From: Gyrodactylus bullatarudis
Taxonomy: Eukaryota > Platyhelminthes > Monogenea > Gyrodactylidea > Gyrodactylidae
NCBI GenBank assembly: GCA_012064415.1
Contig: SSNU01000226.1
Coordinates: 124,001-188,000 of the forward strand
Length of the DNA stretch: 64,000 nt
Direction of reading: 5' to 3'
The notes beneath the pieces are model-generated. The model made no database searches, was not told the DNA's origin, and worked only from the letters and a program-made list of their open reading frames with translations. Shown piece by piece: positions 26,101 to 38,562 of this stretch. Numbering within the stretch: the stretch's first letter is position 1; every line of letters begins with the position of its first letter. The position numbers were made by a program, and so were the translations under genes.

Positions 26101-26525
26101 ATCGACAAAGCATTTACCTGAATTATATTTTAAAGTTTCTGGAATACCTGTAAGTTTTGGCATACTCCCTAGCTCTTACAGACCAGATTTAAAATTTGTA
26201 TTGCTAATAAGTAGGGCAACTAGAAAAAGGCAGTTTTTTTGCTTATGATTTTACAGTATGAGAGTACAGGGAAGTTTCAATTAGTTAAAAATCAGATTGA
26301 GAGTAAAATAACTTCTATAGATTGCAATCGCTTTTCTGCTAAAGCTTGAGTTTATAAACAAGTTTTATTTTCTCTTAGTACACTCAAAACAATAAAAAAG
26401 TTGAAATCCCAATGAAGAAATTCTTCCAAGGACTACCAAAGGCAAGAGCATTCGAAAATTTAGATGCACTCAGGAATCCTGGCGTGATCGATGAATATGA
26501 AAAGATTCTTCATTCACTAACATGA
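20132..26525 (+). CDS. AACS: Acetoacetyl-CoA synthetase (7 exons, about 744 aa with the supplied Met)
   Basis: A cytosolic ANL-superfamily ligase that activates acetoacetate to acetoacetyl-CoA with ATP, feeding ketone carbon into sterol and fatty-acid synthesis. Exons: 20132-20528, 20585-21125, 21188-21341, 22365-22445, 24872-25442, 25809-26149, 26379-26525; all but intron 2's GTTCGA have good donor sites. L-W-S-P-D-Y near the start matches the human M-W-E-P-D. The AMP-binding P-loop S-S-G-T-S-G-K-P-K is at ~350, G-W-M-M-W-N-W follows at ~393, then S-T-G-S-P-L, L-L-G-S-I-S-G-G-T-D, H-G-D-Y and F-G-R-S-D-A-V-L-N-P-K-G-V-R-F-G. The C-terminus has G-I-P-Y-T-Q-N-N-K-K-V-E (human G-I-P-Y-T-L-N-G-K-K-V-E), which carries the catalytic lysine region. 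There is no ATG before 20132 in frame, but the acceptor is in phase 0, so a leader ending in AUG would supply Met. 5' introns are 56 and 62 bp; later ones reach 2.4 kb. Confidence 0.9.
21765..22190 (-). pseudogene. PLE 3' remnant with deleted ribozyme, in AACS intron 3
   Basis: The minus-strand frame at 21911-22180 contains E-K-S-T-V-V-D-N, also found beside the PLE at 39150. The basic block G-K-N-R-K-S-K-W-A-T-N (21900-21850) recurs at 54350-54420. At 21765-21800 the flank of the ribozyme (GGUGAAAUAUAAGCUUUAU) is present, but the CUGAUGA core is missing. The deletion joins two CCGG segments that in the 54.2-kb copy flank the core. Confidence 0.55.
23108..23400. repeat. Diverged copy of the TTAA element at 43416
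   Basis: 'ctatatagagcgattattcaaagttcgcaaactctcagtt' style sequence aligns with 43430-43480, followed by a shared 'tctcaaagagatat' and 'aaacttggataaaat' block. The ends are eroded. It lies in AACS intron 4. Confidence 0.5.
26257..26349 (+). CDS. AACS: Possible alternative last exon of AACS
   Basis: After a good acceptor (ttttacag, 26249-26256) the sequence is open in the AACS phase for 30 codons and ends with TGA. It begins Y-E-S-T-G-K-F-Q-L-V-K-N-Q-I, which resembles the constitutive last exon (Y-T-Q-N-N-K-K-V-E-I-P-M-K-K) and the human Y-T-L-N-G-K-K-V-E-V-A-V-K-Q-I. It could be a duplicated or alternative terminal exon, or chance. Using it would shorten the C-terminus by 18 residues. Confidence 0.35.
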   Translation, partial: YESTGKFQLVKNQIESKITSIDCNRFSAKA

Positions 26526-26828
26526 AACAAAGGATATAGTTATCAGAGGTCTATCTATTTATTTATATATATCTATTAAAAGCATTCCATAATATTCTAG
26601 ACGATGTTAGAATAGAACTTGGCCATTGACTTTTAGAATTTCCCTGATAAATGAACACTGTTCATTGAACAGTACCCTTGCTATTATTTTTATCGTACTA
26701 TGTTAATATCCTTGAATATCAACAGGGAATAAGAAATTAATTTAAATACTGGTTGTGATATTCTATTCTCAAATTCTAAATATTAAAAGAAGAAGAGAAT
26801 AGGACAGCAATAATCTCGAGTTGTGTGC

Positions 26829-26834
26829 AATAAA
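26829..26834 (+). terminator. Candidate AACS poly(A) signal AATAAA
   Basis: This AATAAA lies about 300 bp past the stop, in AT-rich sequence with other possible signals. Nothing else distinguishes it. Confidence 0.3.
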
Positions 26835-26839
26835 TGAAG

Positions 26840-28340
26840 CTAAAATCTTTTCATAATGTCATATTTGATCGGAGAATCAATACTTTATCTGTGAATTTTC
26901 CCATAAATTATATTGTAGTTTTGGAATTAGTCTAATTTTTATTAAAGAAAAAGTTAAACATTTATCATGTGTCGGAGCATATATATTTATCACTGGAACC
27001 GAATATAATTATCATTATATTATTATTTATATGAAGAAAATTATGATAAACGAAGAAATAGATGTTGTTATCAAAAGCATTCATTCTTTTAATTCTATCT
27101 ATTACCTGTACAGGTGGAAATGGGATAGAATAGAAATATACACAATGTATTCATAAAATACGATTATACTTGATAGTAGAAACATAATACTAATAAAAAA
27201 TGAATGGTCACCTTCAAATTTAGTATTTTCAATGAATTATATGTGAGATAATAGCCTATCATAATATTAATAGGTGCTTATGTGATACATCCCTAGACCC
27301 GTCTTATCTACAGCTATTCTCTTAGAGAATTTCTCTATGAAATTAAAAGGCTTCAAAAATGAGGCAGGAATCTATCGTTTTTTTCTGAATCACCAATAAA
27401 AAATACCAATTATCTCTATTCTCTTTTTGAAAGAACTCCCAGCTTGAAATGAACTCGAAACACAATGATGCAATAGTTTTCAAGTAGTAAAAATGGTCGA
27501 AATTATAGGAAGAAGATTTTTGCACATTAATGGAAATCTAAAATCACAAAAACTAATTTTGTTTTTTTTCTATTGGTGATCCTTTTGATTCCTCTCACAC
27601 CTTGAAATAGACAAAGATTTTTCAAGTCCAATTTTAAAATATTGAGAAAACTCAAAATTTAAAACTTCTCCAATTTTTTCCCACAAATTTGTTTTAAATC
27701 GGTAAAAGTGTAGCTTTTAAATCAGTTACTTAAACGTCTTCAAAAGATTTTCAGACCTGAAAAAAATGGAATACATCATTAAATCATATAATACATTGTA
27801 AAAATCATTAGCTTTCAAATTCATCGAAAAAAGCTGAATGTCACAAATTAAAAATGGGTCTCATCTTCACTAGTTCGGAAGAAGCTCTCAGAGCATTTAA
27901 AAATAACTCAAGAATAAATGGTAGACATATTGTTTCGTTTCGTTTTTGTTTTTGCAGAACTAGATTTTTCGGTCAAAGGAAATAGATAAACAGATAAAAA
28001 CCCTCATTTTCTGTTCAAACCTGATCGTTTGATCTTATGAACTTGTTTTCGTGTATAAGGTATCATAATAAAAGATAAATTATCTTTCTAGGAAACGATA
28101 AGGTTTTAGATTCAAGAGATTTTGATAACGAAAGGTTAATGATAAATTTTGAGAAGTAGCCTTACTGCGTGTGCACGGCTGTGTTTATTTTCATGAAGAA
28201 TAAAATATTGTTTACTGTCATTTATATTTCAAAAAATTCGGGACGAAACACAATTTTCAGATCAAATACCTGTACACGAATAGTTTGATTGAGTGAACCT
28301 TTGTTTATCCAAGAGTGTTTATGCAAAGAAAAAATAATTT
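26840..28340. other. Intergenic stretch, no gene recognised
   Basis: AT-rich, with only short open frames that look random in composition. Interior fragments of the TA-flanked repeat family are likely at 27600-27850 ('cttcaaaagattttcag', 'aaaaatcattagctttcaaattcatcg'). Confidence 0.5.
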
Positions 28341-28355
28341 ATTGAAAGAATACTT

Positions 28356-28606
28356 GGAAATTTTCCATTTCTGATTTGGATGGCCAAAAAATACCTTCAT
28401 TCAAATTCCTTGCCCTGATCTGATCAACCAATAACGTTGAAACGAATTTGAAATTGTTTGAAAATATTCTGAAATTCATGAATCCCTTTAAAACTCCATC
28501 GAACAGATCATCAGATGAATTCATTCGATAAACTGCTACTTTGGTATCAAGGCTGCTCTTTGTTGGCTTAAAGTTTATTACTGAGGATGGGAAATAAGGT
28601 TGACTA
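28356..28606 (-). CDS. Possible isolated coding exon, function unknown
   Basis: The minus-strand frame of about 84 codons has a more even composition than its surroundings and plausible splice borders: acceptor TTGAATAG before 28606 and donor CAA|GTATTC at 28356. Residues include S-S-L-D-T-K-V-A-V-Y-R-M-N-S-S-D-D-L-F and L-L-V-D-Q-I-R-A-R-N-L-N-E-G. No family is recognised and no partner exon was found. It could be a chance frame or part of a decayed transposon. Confidence 0.25.
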
Positions 28607-29174
28607 TTCAAATTCAAGCGCCTTTTTTTATTTATTCAGTTACCTCATGATAGAAATTTTATCTTGAATCTTATCCAAATCAATATATAGTTGCTTTAAA
28701 TATTCGAAACCGAAAAAAATTTTGAGATTCAAAGTGTTTTCTTAATGAGATAACTTTGTTTCTGACTATCCGGAGTTGTTTTGTGTAAATAAATTCTCAT
28801 CTTCATATCAAAATAGCTTTAGGTGAATTAAAACTCATTATTAACTTGTAAAATTAATTATCCCCGTGGGAGAACATGTACTTAATGTTTAATTTTACAA
28901 TCTGTGGAGTCCACAAAAACAGAGAGTTTAACTAATGACTCATTGTGCTGTAAAAATGTACTTAGATATAGCAAAGGATGAATAATAAAAAATTATTCTA
29001 ATGAATTATTATTACAATATAAATAAACATTTTATTGGAATTTATATTTCAGCAAATAAATTATCCTATCAAGAGTATAATGTCCAAAAATTGATTGAGA
29101 TTCAGTTGTAATTTGTAAGGTTTCATTATAAAGTTATAATTTGAAGAATTATGGAGGAGTTAATGCAGCTTTAA

Positions 29175-29432
29175 CCCTCAGTTAGGTTATTTCTATCCCA
29201 TATAATTTTAGCAGCTCATTGTTATTCATTCAAGGCTAGAAAAAACTTTGCACCCATTGGATTGGAAATGCAAAGATCTCCGCTCTATCCTTCGTCAAAT
29301 ACCACTATAATTCAAAGAAAGTTGATTTTTTTTAATTTAGATAAAAAATGACTCAACGAGTAATCATACCAATAGAATTTTAATATGAAAAAGATTTAAA
29401 GTCATGAAAAAATCTCTCTGAAACTTCATAGG
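29175..29432. mobile_element. TTAA-type MITE, relative of 6544-6794
   Basis: It begins TTAA|CCCTCAGTTAGG and ends TTCATAGG|TTGA. The internal blocks 'atatcattttagcaac/atataattttagcagc' and 'catgaaaaaatctctctgaaactt' match the 6.5-kb copy. Confidence 0.55.
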
Positions 29433-29476
29433 TTGAAAATCCTTAAATTTGAACCAAAATGTTAATGGAATATGAG

Positions 29477-29948
29477 CAGAGCCTCAAAAACGACTATTTT
29501 TACTAAATTGCACAGGAAGTTGTATGACTTTAAAAATGATAATTGAAGGTTCTAAAGTTGCATATTACCCTGGGTTCCGAAGTTAAAACCAACTAAAATT
29601 AACTATTTTTAAACTATTATTCTTATACTATTTCGAATTTTAAATAACTATTTTTAGTAACTTAAATCCCCATGCCGTGTTTAGTTATAATCCCTAATTC
29701 TGATTGGTGCTTGAAATCTCGACCAATCAAATTATGCTCAATTTATCGATAAAATCAAAAATTGAGCGTGATGAATCATTTTTCGATTACCTTACCGCGT
29801 TTCAAAAAAAATTTCAATAAAATGATTAATTATTAATTTTCAAATCCTATTACTTTTGAGTAGATCATATAATATACTAAAAATAGTCATATATGCTATC
29901 GTTTGTATACTATTTCGCGATTTTTAAGCTACTATTTTTGAGGCTCTG
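29477..29948. mobile_element. hAT-type MITE, 472 bp
   Basis: The termini are CAGAGCCTCAAAAA and TTTTTGAGGCTCTG. The flanking 8-mers are AATATGAG and AATGTGAG, a target duplication with one difference. It is non-coding. Confidence 0.75.
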
Positions 29949-30783
29949 AATGTGAGAGTAAGGTTTCTAGGATCAATGGGTTGAACGCTCCCACGGGCTA
30001 TTCTACTGAATATGTGAAAATAGAAGAAATTTATTTTTACATGATTGTTCGTAGCATAGATAAGTTTATTATTTAGAACTAAATGATTGATTAAAAATTA
30101 ATATATTTTTTCCTTATTTTCGTCCTTGTCTGACAGGAAATAAACATTCCCTTTTCTTGCAATAGTTTTTCTGTATAAATTCTAATTACAATAACACTGG
30201 TCTAATATATTTACGAATCAATGCAAATTCCAAGTTATCTATTCTAGGTTTGAGGGAATTTACTAATTTTATTCAATAGAGTCAAACGAAATGATAATTT
30301 TTTTAAGAAAATGCATCTCGTCTAAAATTAATTAATAAAGAAATTTTTAAGATTTTTCATTGATTAATATTGAGAAAGTCAGCTTAAATGGCGGCTTGAT
30401 GCTATGATTAGAAATCTTTAGATAGAAAAAACTCTTTTGAATTAATCATCTTAACTGAGAATTTCTGTGAGGTACAAAATGAATTCCAAATAATTAAAAC
30501 TGATCATCTCCGGACTCATAGTTTGATTCAGTATTTTTTCGGAAATAATTAAATCATCGATAATGAAAACAATATTGGTGCATAAATAAATGCAACTGGC
30601 TACTTATTTTTAACCCTTGAAAAACCAGAGAATATTTTTGCAAGGTACATTGCTGAGATCGGAAATCTTGTATAGTTTCAGAATAAGCTGTTAACGAATT
30701 AAATATTTACGTATACTTACATATACGTCCGAATAACCCATGGAGAAATTCATAATTGGATGTTTTTAAAAAGAACTTTATTG

Positions 30784-30830
30784 AAGAGAAATACGTATTT
30801 CGCCAGGTCTTATCAATCTCTTATCCTGGT
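30784..30830 (-). ncRNA. Hammerhead relic, core mutated, strong kissing pair
   Basis: On the minus strand the core reads UUGAUAA instead of CUGAUGA (two invariant positions changed), followed by G-A-CCUGG-C-GAAA. The loop CCUGG pairs with CCAGG upstream, helix I has 6 bp (AAGAGA/UCUCUU), and helix III AUACGUAU is palindromic. It is predicted to be inactive. Confidence 0.5.
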
Positions 30831-31261
30831 CTGATTAAAGTTTATGGAATCACAAATTATAATGAAAAATTCTTAATGAAATTGTAAAGCTGTGTAGAAA
30901 AACTTCCAATTGATGAAAAACCAAAAAACTTCTCCATTCTTGATTTTTTCAAGTATAGAGAAGAAAAATTAAAAATCAATTGGGCCAAGGTAGTTGCAAG
31001 TCATGTAGATGGTTTTTTTGTATGCATAAATTGGGATCTTCATTCATGATATAGAACTTTTCCCGAATTTTAAGAATTTTTTGTGCAAATTGTGGTTTTT
31101 TACCCCGTTGAAAAGAAAAATGGACTAACTGGTTCAAGTATCTTTTCCCTGACCTTATTTTGGTGCTTATGGTAGGGATGCATTTTATATAAAGAATAAA
31201 ATCGTACGGACGAGAAACTCAATGACTTGATTGAATTAAAATTATCTTGTTAAATGATAAA

Positions 31262-31818
31262 GAAAAATACAGTCGGAACCGAAACTCGATGGCCACCCCA
31301 GTCCGAAGAAAATAGACCGTAATAAATCGCGAAAAATATTCACAAAATTTCACAAGGAATTCATTGGTGCATTCAGTTTTCCTTTTAATTCGCGTTTTTA
31401 AGGGTAAAGTACGAAAAATTGAGTTTTTAAAGCTTTATTGCGAGGTTCAGAGAGGTTTTAGAGAGTTCAAAAGCATCTTAGTGTATAAAAGAGAAGTTAC
31501 TTTTTCATAGGAGCATTAAAGTTTCCCTTCAAAGGCGCTCTATAAAAACATATTTTATGTAGGTCTACTTGTAAGCAACCGATCAAAATCAGGGTTTTGG
31601 ATCATATAGTGATGGGGTGTGAATCAAGTATACGTTTATTCGAGCTTCGAATGGTCTAGTTTGAAAGATAAAAAAGTGCTGATTTCATAAATAGTCAGGG
31701 CAAGAAAATCAGTTCATCAGATCACAAGTGATTGGATCTTGAAATCCAGATCATGTTTTTATTGAATATCTGTATTTTTAGGTTTCTTATAAGGAGGATA
31801 TATAACAATTAAATGATA
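31262..31818 (+). repeat. Interspersed repeat, inverted copy at 38.2-40.4 kb
   Basis: 31483-31818 matches the reverse complement of 38180-38512 closely (for example 'gatggggtgtgaatcaagtatac', 'tacttgtaagcaaccgatcaaaa'). 31265-31375 matches the reverse complement of about 40305-40410 ('ccagtccgaagaaa'). No coding capacity is evident. Family unknown. Confidence 0.6.
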
Positions 31819-34160
31819 CCAAAAATTCATTTATTTATTTAAAAAATATTCTTGAACCTTTTATCTGATCTTAAGCCAGCCGTAGGGATACTGATGAATA
31901 AAATTTGCAACACAAAATTCATCAGATTAAAATAATTTATTATGGCCTTATACAAGGACCAAAAAATACAGACATTTATCATATATAGATTGTTGATCAG
32001 TCTTTGGGAAAATTTATTGAGATCTCTCCGTCATGCTCGTTGAAGCTCAGAATAATTTTTCATCAATCGGAATAGCTAAATATTTGTAATGAGAGTATGG
32101 GTTTGTTATTTTATGGTATCAATATGAATCATTAAAAAAGGCAAAAATCTAACTCATAAAATTATAATATTCATAAGTTATTAACTTAATGTTAAATGTA
32201 TATTAAATTAAGATAATAATGATCAGGATGATAAGATAAATTATAAAAAGATGAGATTTGAATAGATTTATTTATATATTTGATCTAAAACTGTACTCTT
32301 TACGAAATTGAATATCTAGTTTTATGAAAACCATTTGTAAATTTACGAAATAGAAAACTTCAGTTTTACAAAATTGAACCGAAAAATAACACAAATATTT
32401 TACGATAGAAAGTATGTTACCAAAACGGTTTGAAAATTTACCAAATTCATTACCCTTTAGTACGAAAACCATTTTTGCAAATATTTTTATTCAATGAATG
32501 AATTTATTATGCATATGAAAACGATTTGAAAATTTACAATATTCAATTGAAATCATACGAAATTGAAAACTGAATTATATGAAATTCATCTGAAAAAGGT
32601 ATGGTTAATTTGAGATCAATTTGATTACAGGTATTAGATTTGAGTTATTATTACGATTTATAAGGTGAATTTTGATTTGATTTCCAAGAAATCTTTAAAA
32701 AAATTTGAGATAACTCAAGAATATTTTTTATCAAAGATTTAAGAAGGGTGTTTTTAATACAGGGGTTAATCTTGGCAATAAGACACATTGAAAAGTTCAG
32801 CGAGTAGAAAATACAACACCTTCAAGTGTTAAAATTACCCAACCTTAATCGTAAAAATAAATTTATAATTTTATCAATACAATTAGAAAATAATAATTAA
32901 AATGTTTCAATCTTATTTTCTAATTTTTTTAGAACAGAGGGATTAACTAATTAAAAAAAGCCTTGTAATACTTTTCCAGGCTCAAATAATAATTACAAGG
33001 AATCTAGGAATTTAGATTATTAAGGAGTTAATAACAGAACTGATTTGATGAAATCAGTCATTATCACAGCCAGACGTTTTTGCATATTTTGAGTTTCCTC
33101 ATATTATTATTATTTACAAAATAATTTTTGAAATTAAACACAAAAAATGTATTATTTGAGAAGTAGAATCTATTTGATTAATTGAATGAATGATTTCAAT
33201 AAAAAATATATATTTTCATTTATTTAGAAGATGATATTCAGACAGGTTTAGAATTTAAATTTTTCTTGTCTATCATCTGGATTTCACTTAATTCACTTTT
33301 AATTCTTGAAATTTCTTTCTCTCACCCTACAAAATTTATTAGGATAAGAGGTCAAAACGAAATGTAATCAATCAAAACAATTTCAGTTTCCCTTATGATG
33401 AGTGTTTTATTCCATGAAAATTACAGTTTTATTCATTGTGAAAGTTTTTCAAAATGTCTAGTTGATTTATTTCTCTAAATAAAGAATTATTCGAGAATTC
33501 AATTATTTATCTAATAACATCATCTAATTTACAGCTCAAAAAACATTTTAAATTAATTTTATTGTAATTAATGAAATAGACTCTGGTTTAATTTTTCTCT
33601 GATACCACAACTCAAATAATGAAGGAAAAAGAATAGTGGTCATTAGAGGTTAGAGTTGGACGAAATTTTCCAAAATTAGTGAAATCGCCCATCAATATGA
33701 TAAATTTAATCTTCAGTAATCTCCTCTCTTGAAAATATTTGAGACTAACTCTAGTATTGAAATGAATAATGAGCTTTTTAATGAAATTTAATTCCTAAAG
33801 TCTACTCCTACTATGTCATTGAAAATCCGTATTCTTGATAAATATAATAATGCGGAAGAAAGTTTCTAAAGATATATTTTATTGATATATATGTGACTGA
33901 TAATAATCTCTATCTTTTGGAAGAGCCAACCCAATATAGTAACCACAATAAAACGAGGGGATATTATTAATGCTATTAATCAGAAAAATCATTATAACAA
34001 GATATTGATTGATTCTCTGTATTTCCAAAAGGACAAACAATATAGGAAAATAGTTGTTATTATGGTTAATTCTCACCCAATTTTCCAAAAAAACAATATT
34101 TTCTAACACTATTTAGTACATGGAGTTATATCTTGTTTATAGTTTGAAACAAATTCATTT
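31819..34160. other. Intergenic stretch, no gene recognised
   Basis: Very AT-rich. A fragment of the 'ggacgaaattttccaaaatta' repeat lies at 33655-33720. The open frames on the minus strand here have the Phe/Ile/Lys/Asn bias of random AT-rich DNA. Confidence 0.5.
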
Positions 34161-34168
34161 CTTCAATA

Positions 34169-34215
34169 TGTTACCGTTAATCTCATTACTCTTAGTAGTT
34201 TTAGGAATGACTAAA
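34169..34215. repeat. End fragment of the TGTTACCG MITE family
   Basis: TGTTACCGTTAATCTCATTA matches the terminus of the 451-bp element at 8046-8496. No matching right end is seen nearby. Confidence 0.5.
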
Positions 34216-34669
34216 TTAAACTAAGTTTATCAAATATTGACCAGAAAAACCAAACCTTTGGGTTACACCTGATAAAGACCATGTTCTCTTTTATAATGTT
34301 AAAAAGATCAGTACCTAATGTGAAATTACTAATCCCTAATATTCAAAAAGTAACACTTGTTAATAGTAAAACTCTTTTGATGAATAATTTGTGCATAAAA
34401 AAACTGTTATAACATCTAGACTCATGGGAATTAGAGAAGAAACCTAGTCTCCAGACCCGAAAAGAAGAAGATTGATCCAGATTAATGAATAATCAAGAAA
34501 AGAATTTTGAGTATTTTTGCAAGACAAGGTGATGGTAAAACAAAGCTGTCATAACTGTGATAAGTTAATATGCCAACCTCTTATAAATTATAAAATACAA
34601 AAATGTTAAATTGAATAACTTAATTGACGAACTTAACCAAGAGAACCTTTCCTGGTAGGAAGCTTAAAA

Positions 34670-35221
34670 TTGTTCAACGATCAACAAAATTGCTCAACGG
34701 TCGAAATAAAGATCCAATACCTAAGCAAAAAAAGGAAAGGAGTCATCTACCATTTCAAATGTTCGTGTCGCTCAGAATATATTGGCCAAACAACTCGAAC
34801 ACTCGGTGAAAGAGTAAGAGAACATTTGAGGCCTAAACACAACAGTGCGATACAGAATCATCTGAAAGAAACAGGACATGTCGCAGACGAGTCAAACTTC
34901 AAAATTCTATATCAATTCGACCCAAATGCCCCCTGTCGTGTGAGAGAATCTATGCTGAACAGCGCAGAAAGCCACTACATAACGAAATGTAAACCAGATC
35001 TTTCTGTACAGAAGATTCTAGCATCAAAGCTTGGTTTCAAAGGTCGCGATGTTCACATAAAAAGTAAACAGCTGACAAAAATCAACAATATTCTGAAACC
35101 AAATATCCCACAGCCTCGCGTTAGCCTAACTCAAATGGATAAAAGTGAAAATAATGAGAAGTCGGCTCTAGCTGATAATCTAACTGTTAATATCCAGAGT
35201 AATCTATCTAATGTACTCTAA
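34670..35221 (+). pseudogene. GIY-YIG endonuclease domain of a second PLE lineage
   Basis: The open frame of 183 codons contains G-V-I-Y-H-F-K-C-S-C-R-S-E-Y-I-G-Q-T-T-R, a well-formed GIY-YIG core with an intact GVIY and YIG, then E-R-V-R-E-H-L and H-L-K-E-T-G-H. The catalytic Arg is present. The upstream reverse transcriptase has decayed: 34560-34670 keeps frameshifted L-T-K-R-T-F-P-G, which matches 39146-39895. It differs from the 2.2-3.0 and 8-kb copies by a longer tail without the PIP-box-like ending. Confidence 0.75.
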
Positions 35222-35424
35222 TCGTTTTTTTCCACACAGAACGTAACATGATGTATTATTTTCAATGTAAAATCGAAATTTATTTCCCTATTGATAGAAA
35301 ATTTTATTTTTAAAAATCAATTATCGACAGATAATTTCTCAAATAAAACTATTATTACTATATATTTCAAATTTCCTTTCATTCCTGTAGTCTCTATATG
35401 TGAATATCATTTAAAGTTTGAATA

Positions 35425-35720
35425 AATTAGGATTGATGAACATCTCTACAAGGGACAGACCGCAGTCGGAGAGCATCTAAAAACATGTAATGTCCAAGAT
35501 TCCCTCAAAAACTTTAGAGTCATTTTCAGGGAGAAACGGTTACATTTTGAAAGCAGCTCAAACCTGCCTCATCAACGAAAAAACGCCAAAACTACAAAAG
35601 AATGATGTGAAGCCAATGAGTCTACCAAAACATAAAGAGCAAAAACCAACAGAATCCCGACCCCAATCAATGAAAAATAATCTGGCATCTTCTTACTTCG
35701 CTCAAAATTTCCATGTTGTC
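35425..35720 (+). pseudogene. Decayed PLE endonuclease fragment (first lineage)
   Basis: R-I-D-E-H-L-Y-K-G-Q-T-A-V-G-E-H-L-K matches R-I-N-E-H-L-Y-T-G-T-T-S-V-R-E-H of the other copies. A frame change follows. The tail N-N-L-A-S-S-Y-F-A-Q-N is a degenerate form of the I-T-K-Y-F-S-Q ending. Confidence 0.55.
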
Positions 35721-35759
35721 TGTTTACTCGATTTATCTCTCAAATTTTATTAATATCAT

Positions 35760-37170
35760 TATAAATTTTCATAAAAATCACCAAAGAGTTTATGGATAAA
35801 TTAAATAGAATTAGGTAAAACAAATTTGTCTGACTATTTTATGAAATAAAACTAATTTAAATTGTTGAATGTTAATTAAAATTATAAAGTACGTCTTGAA
35901 TTTATTTATGTACAGTATTTCCAGTTCTGATTGTTTTATGAATAATGGTTAGATTGGTTGATTTTTTTATTTTTCAAAAAGAACTTTATTCCTGTCTTTT
36001 ATCCTTGATGAGGAAAACGAAAATTTATTAATGACAATTGAAAAATCAGACATGGATAATATCCATTGGATATTACTTTTTTTCCTGCATGGTTCTTGAA
36101 TCTTACCTGGAAATTTGAAATATTTTTAGATTCGCTCTTCACTCCTGTTTAAAGCTATTCTTGTGTTAATCAATCAAGTTAAAATTGGAGTTAAAATCCG
36201 TTAACTTTTTTTTGTAATAGAACATTTATTTGAACGATAATATTGTCGAACTTCATCTATTACTATTATTGGGTTCTGAACTCAGGGGGGAACTCAAGAA
36301 AGAATCTTTATTTGATTTATATCGAAGTGAAAAAAATATATATACAGAATGAATCTTGAAATTATAAAAAGTAGTTTTTAAAAAGATGACTATCTGGGAT
36401 TTTTTCGCAAAGGAAGTTGAGATTGATTTGGTTAGGATCGAGTATCGAGAATTATTGCGAGTTTGATAATTTGATCTAGACTGGCCCGTGTGTTGAAGAT
36501 GCAGTTTTTGTTATGCAAAGTATCTGAAATAAGGTCATGAAAAACAAGGAGATAATTTTAAGAAACGTTGGAAAATGTATCATAAAGAAGAATAGACTTT
36601 AGAATGGCTTTCAGAATATGTTTGGAAAAACCTTTTTCTATGAACAAGAAATGATCATCATCAAATTTAGGAATACTTTTAAATTTGAGAATAATAAACG
36701 ATCATTTTAATTAGAATGAGGAATCAAAAAAATTCTATAAGACATAACAAATAAATTCAATTGAAATCTTTGATTTTGTAGCCGCTTGTGGTAATTGCAT
36801 TTTAACACGTAACCGAGACTTTATTAAAATTTTACTTGATAAAATAAATCATTCAGAGTCAAAATAGAACTTGTCATTTTTAAAAATAATCTTTTTGGTT
36901 TTAAGGCCAGAAAATGTTAAATTTTTCATTTTTTTATATAAGACAGGATAAAATATGAAAAAGTTTCGAAATGAGAGATTATTATTTAGATAAAAATATT
37001 AAAAAATATAATATAAGAAAGAATGAGATTAGCTATTATTCAGGCGAGGGACCCATTCTGTTCATTTCACTCTGTTCACTCCTGATTGGTAAGAAAATTC
37101 AATATTTATAATAATTCACAATGAATTGAGGCGATAAGCTATTAGAGTAGTAAAGATTTCAATCTAACAA
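35760..37170. other. Intergenic stretch, no gene recognised
   Basis: AT-rich, without splice-linked coding segments, RNA genes or clear repeats. Confidence 0.5.
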
Positions 37171-37179
37171 AAAATTGTA

Positions 37180-37872
37180 TTCTGAGAAGAAAATCACAAT
37201 TTTCCATTCTTCAATCTTTGGGCTCAAAATTTTGTTGATTTTGAAAGATTTGACGCAGTTAAATACAGTGATATTCAGGATCAACATTTGCCAAAAAATC
37301 CGAATTCGGCCACAGAAGTATGGAGAAAATTTGAACCTTCTATCCAAAATCCAATTTTTTCGAACTTTGAGCTGAAAATTTTGTTTGATTTGAACGTCTG
37401 AGGTTGATCAAAAGAGGTTTTTCAGGACCAAGATTAGACAAGAAAATCAATTCAACTGAATTTTATCTGATGCATAGCCTTATTATCGTTTGGGAGCTGA
37501 ATTTTAATTTTTTGATCATTTTCACTACTTGAAAATCAATGAAATTTCGATTATTCAAAATCTCTCGAAATTTTTACGATGCTAGTCAGCTTTCTTGTTT
37601 AATTTTGATTCTGAAAAACTTCTTTTGATCAACCTCAGACTTTCAAATCAATAAAAATTCTCAGCTCAAAGTTCGAAAAAATGGTATTTTGGCGCTAAAT
37701 GGGAATTTGAAAAAATTTCATAAAAATAATTTTTTAGGACTTTTTTCTTCAATTGGTAAAAGTGGACAACATGAGTAGGAATCCAAAAAATCTTTTAAAA
37801 ATTCGAATTCTTGATGAAAATATCGAGATTTCTATAAAAATCATAGATTCTCAACTTCATATCAACCAACTT
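37180..37872. mobile_element. TA-flanked inverted-repeat element, partly rearranged
   Basis: The right end is CTTCATATCAACCAACTT before TA. Two inverted arms ('ggttgatcaaaagaggtttttcagg' at 37404 against its complement at 37600-37640) surround a short centre. The left tip is not clear. Confidence 0.55.
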
Positions 37873-38179
37873 TATATTAATTACCTTTGATCACATTTTG
37901 CTAGTAGGTTAAATTAACCAGATTACTTTCAACTTAGAGATGTAATCCCATTCTCATGATCCATAATTATAGGTGTAGAATAATCTGATGGAGTTTCAAT
38001 CATCAGCATTCATGATTTGATAGGGACTGTATTGATTGATGTCCAACTTGCCTCTTTACCATGTAATTAGTCCTTTCAAGAGTACACTCTCAATTCCTCG
38101 ATAATTAATTAATTTCGATAGTCCTCATTATGCTGTTAAGGTTAATGTGATTTTCAATAAAAATATGATCTTGACTTTT

Positions 38180-38512
38180 GTTATCATTTAATTGTTATAT
38201 ATCCCCCTAATAAGAAACCTAAAAATACAGATATTCAAAAAATCATGATCTGGATTTCAAGATCCAATCACTTGTGATCTGATGAACTGATTTTCATGCC
38301 CTGAATATTTATGAAATCAGCACTTTTTTACCTTTCAAACTAGACTATTCGAAGCTCGATTGAACGTATACTTGATTCACACCCCATCACTATATGATCC
38401 AAAACCCTGATTTTGATCGGTTGCTTACAAGTAGACCTACATAAAATATGTTTTTATAGAGTGCCTTTGAAGGGAAACTTTAATGTTTTTATGAAAAAAA
38501 ACCTTCTCTTTT
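38180..38512 (-). repeat. Inverted copy of the 31.5-kb repeat, interrupted by PLE material
   Basis: It matches the reverse complement of 31483-31818 until about 38512, where similarity stops. The next part of the repeat reappears near 40305-40410. The PLE-derived 38512-40250 block therefore interrupts this repeat. Confidence 0.6.
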
Positions 38513-38562
38513 GTTACTCGATTCTAGGCTCATAAGGAAGGTTGGAGAACAAGCAAATAATT

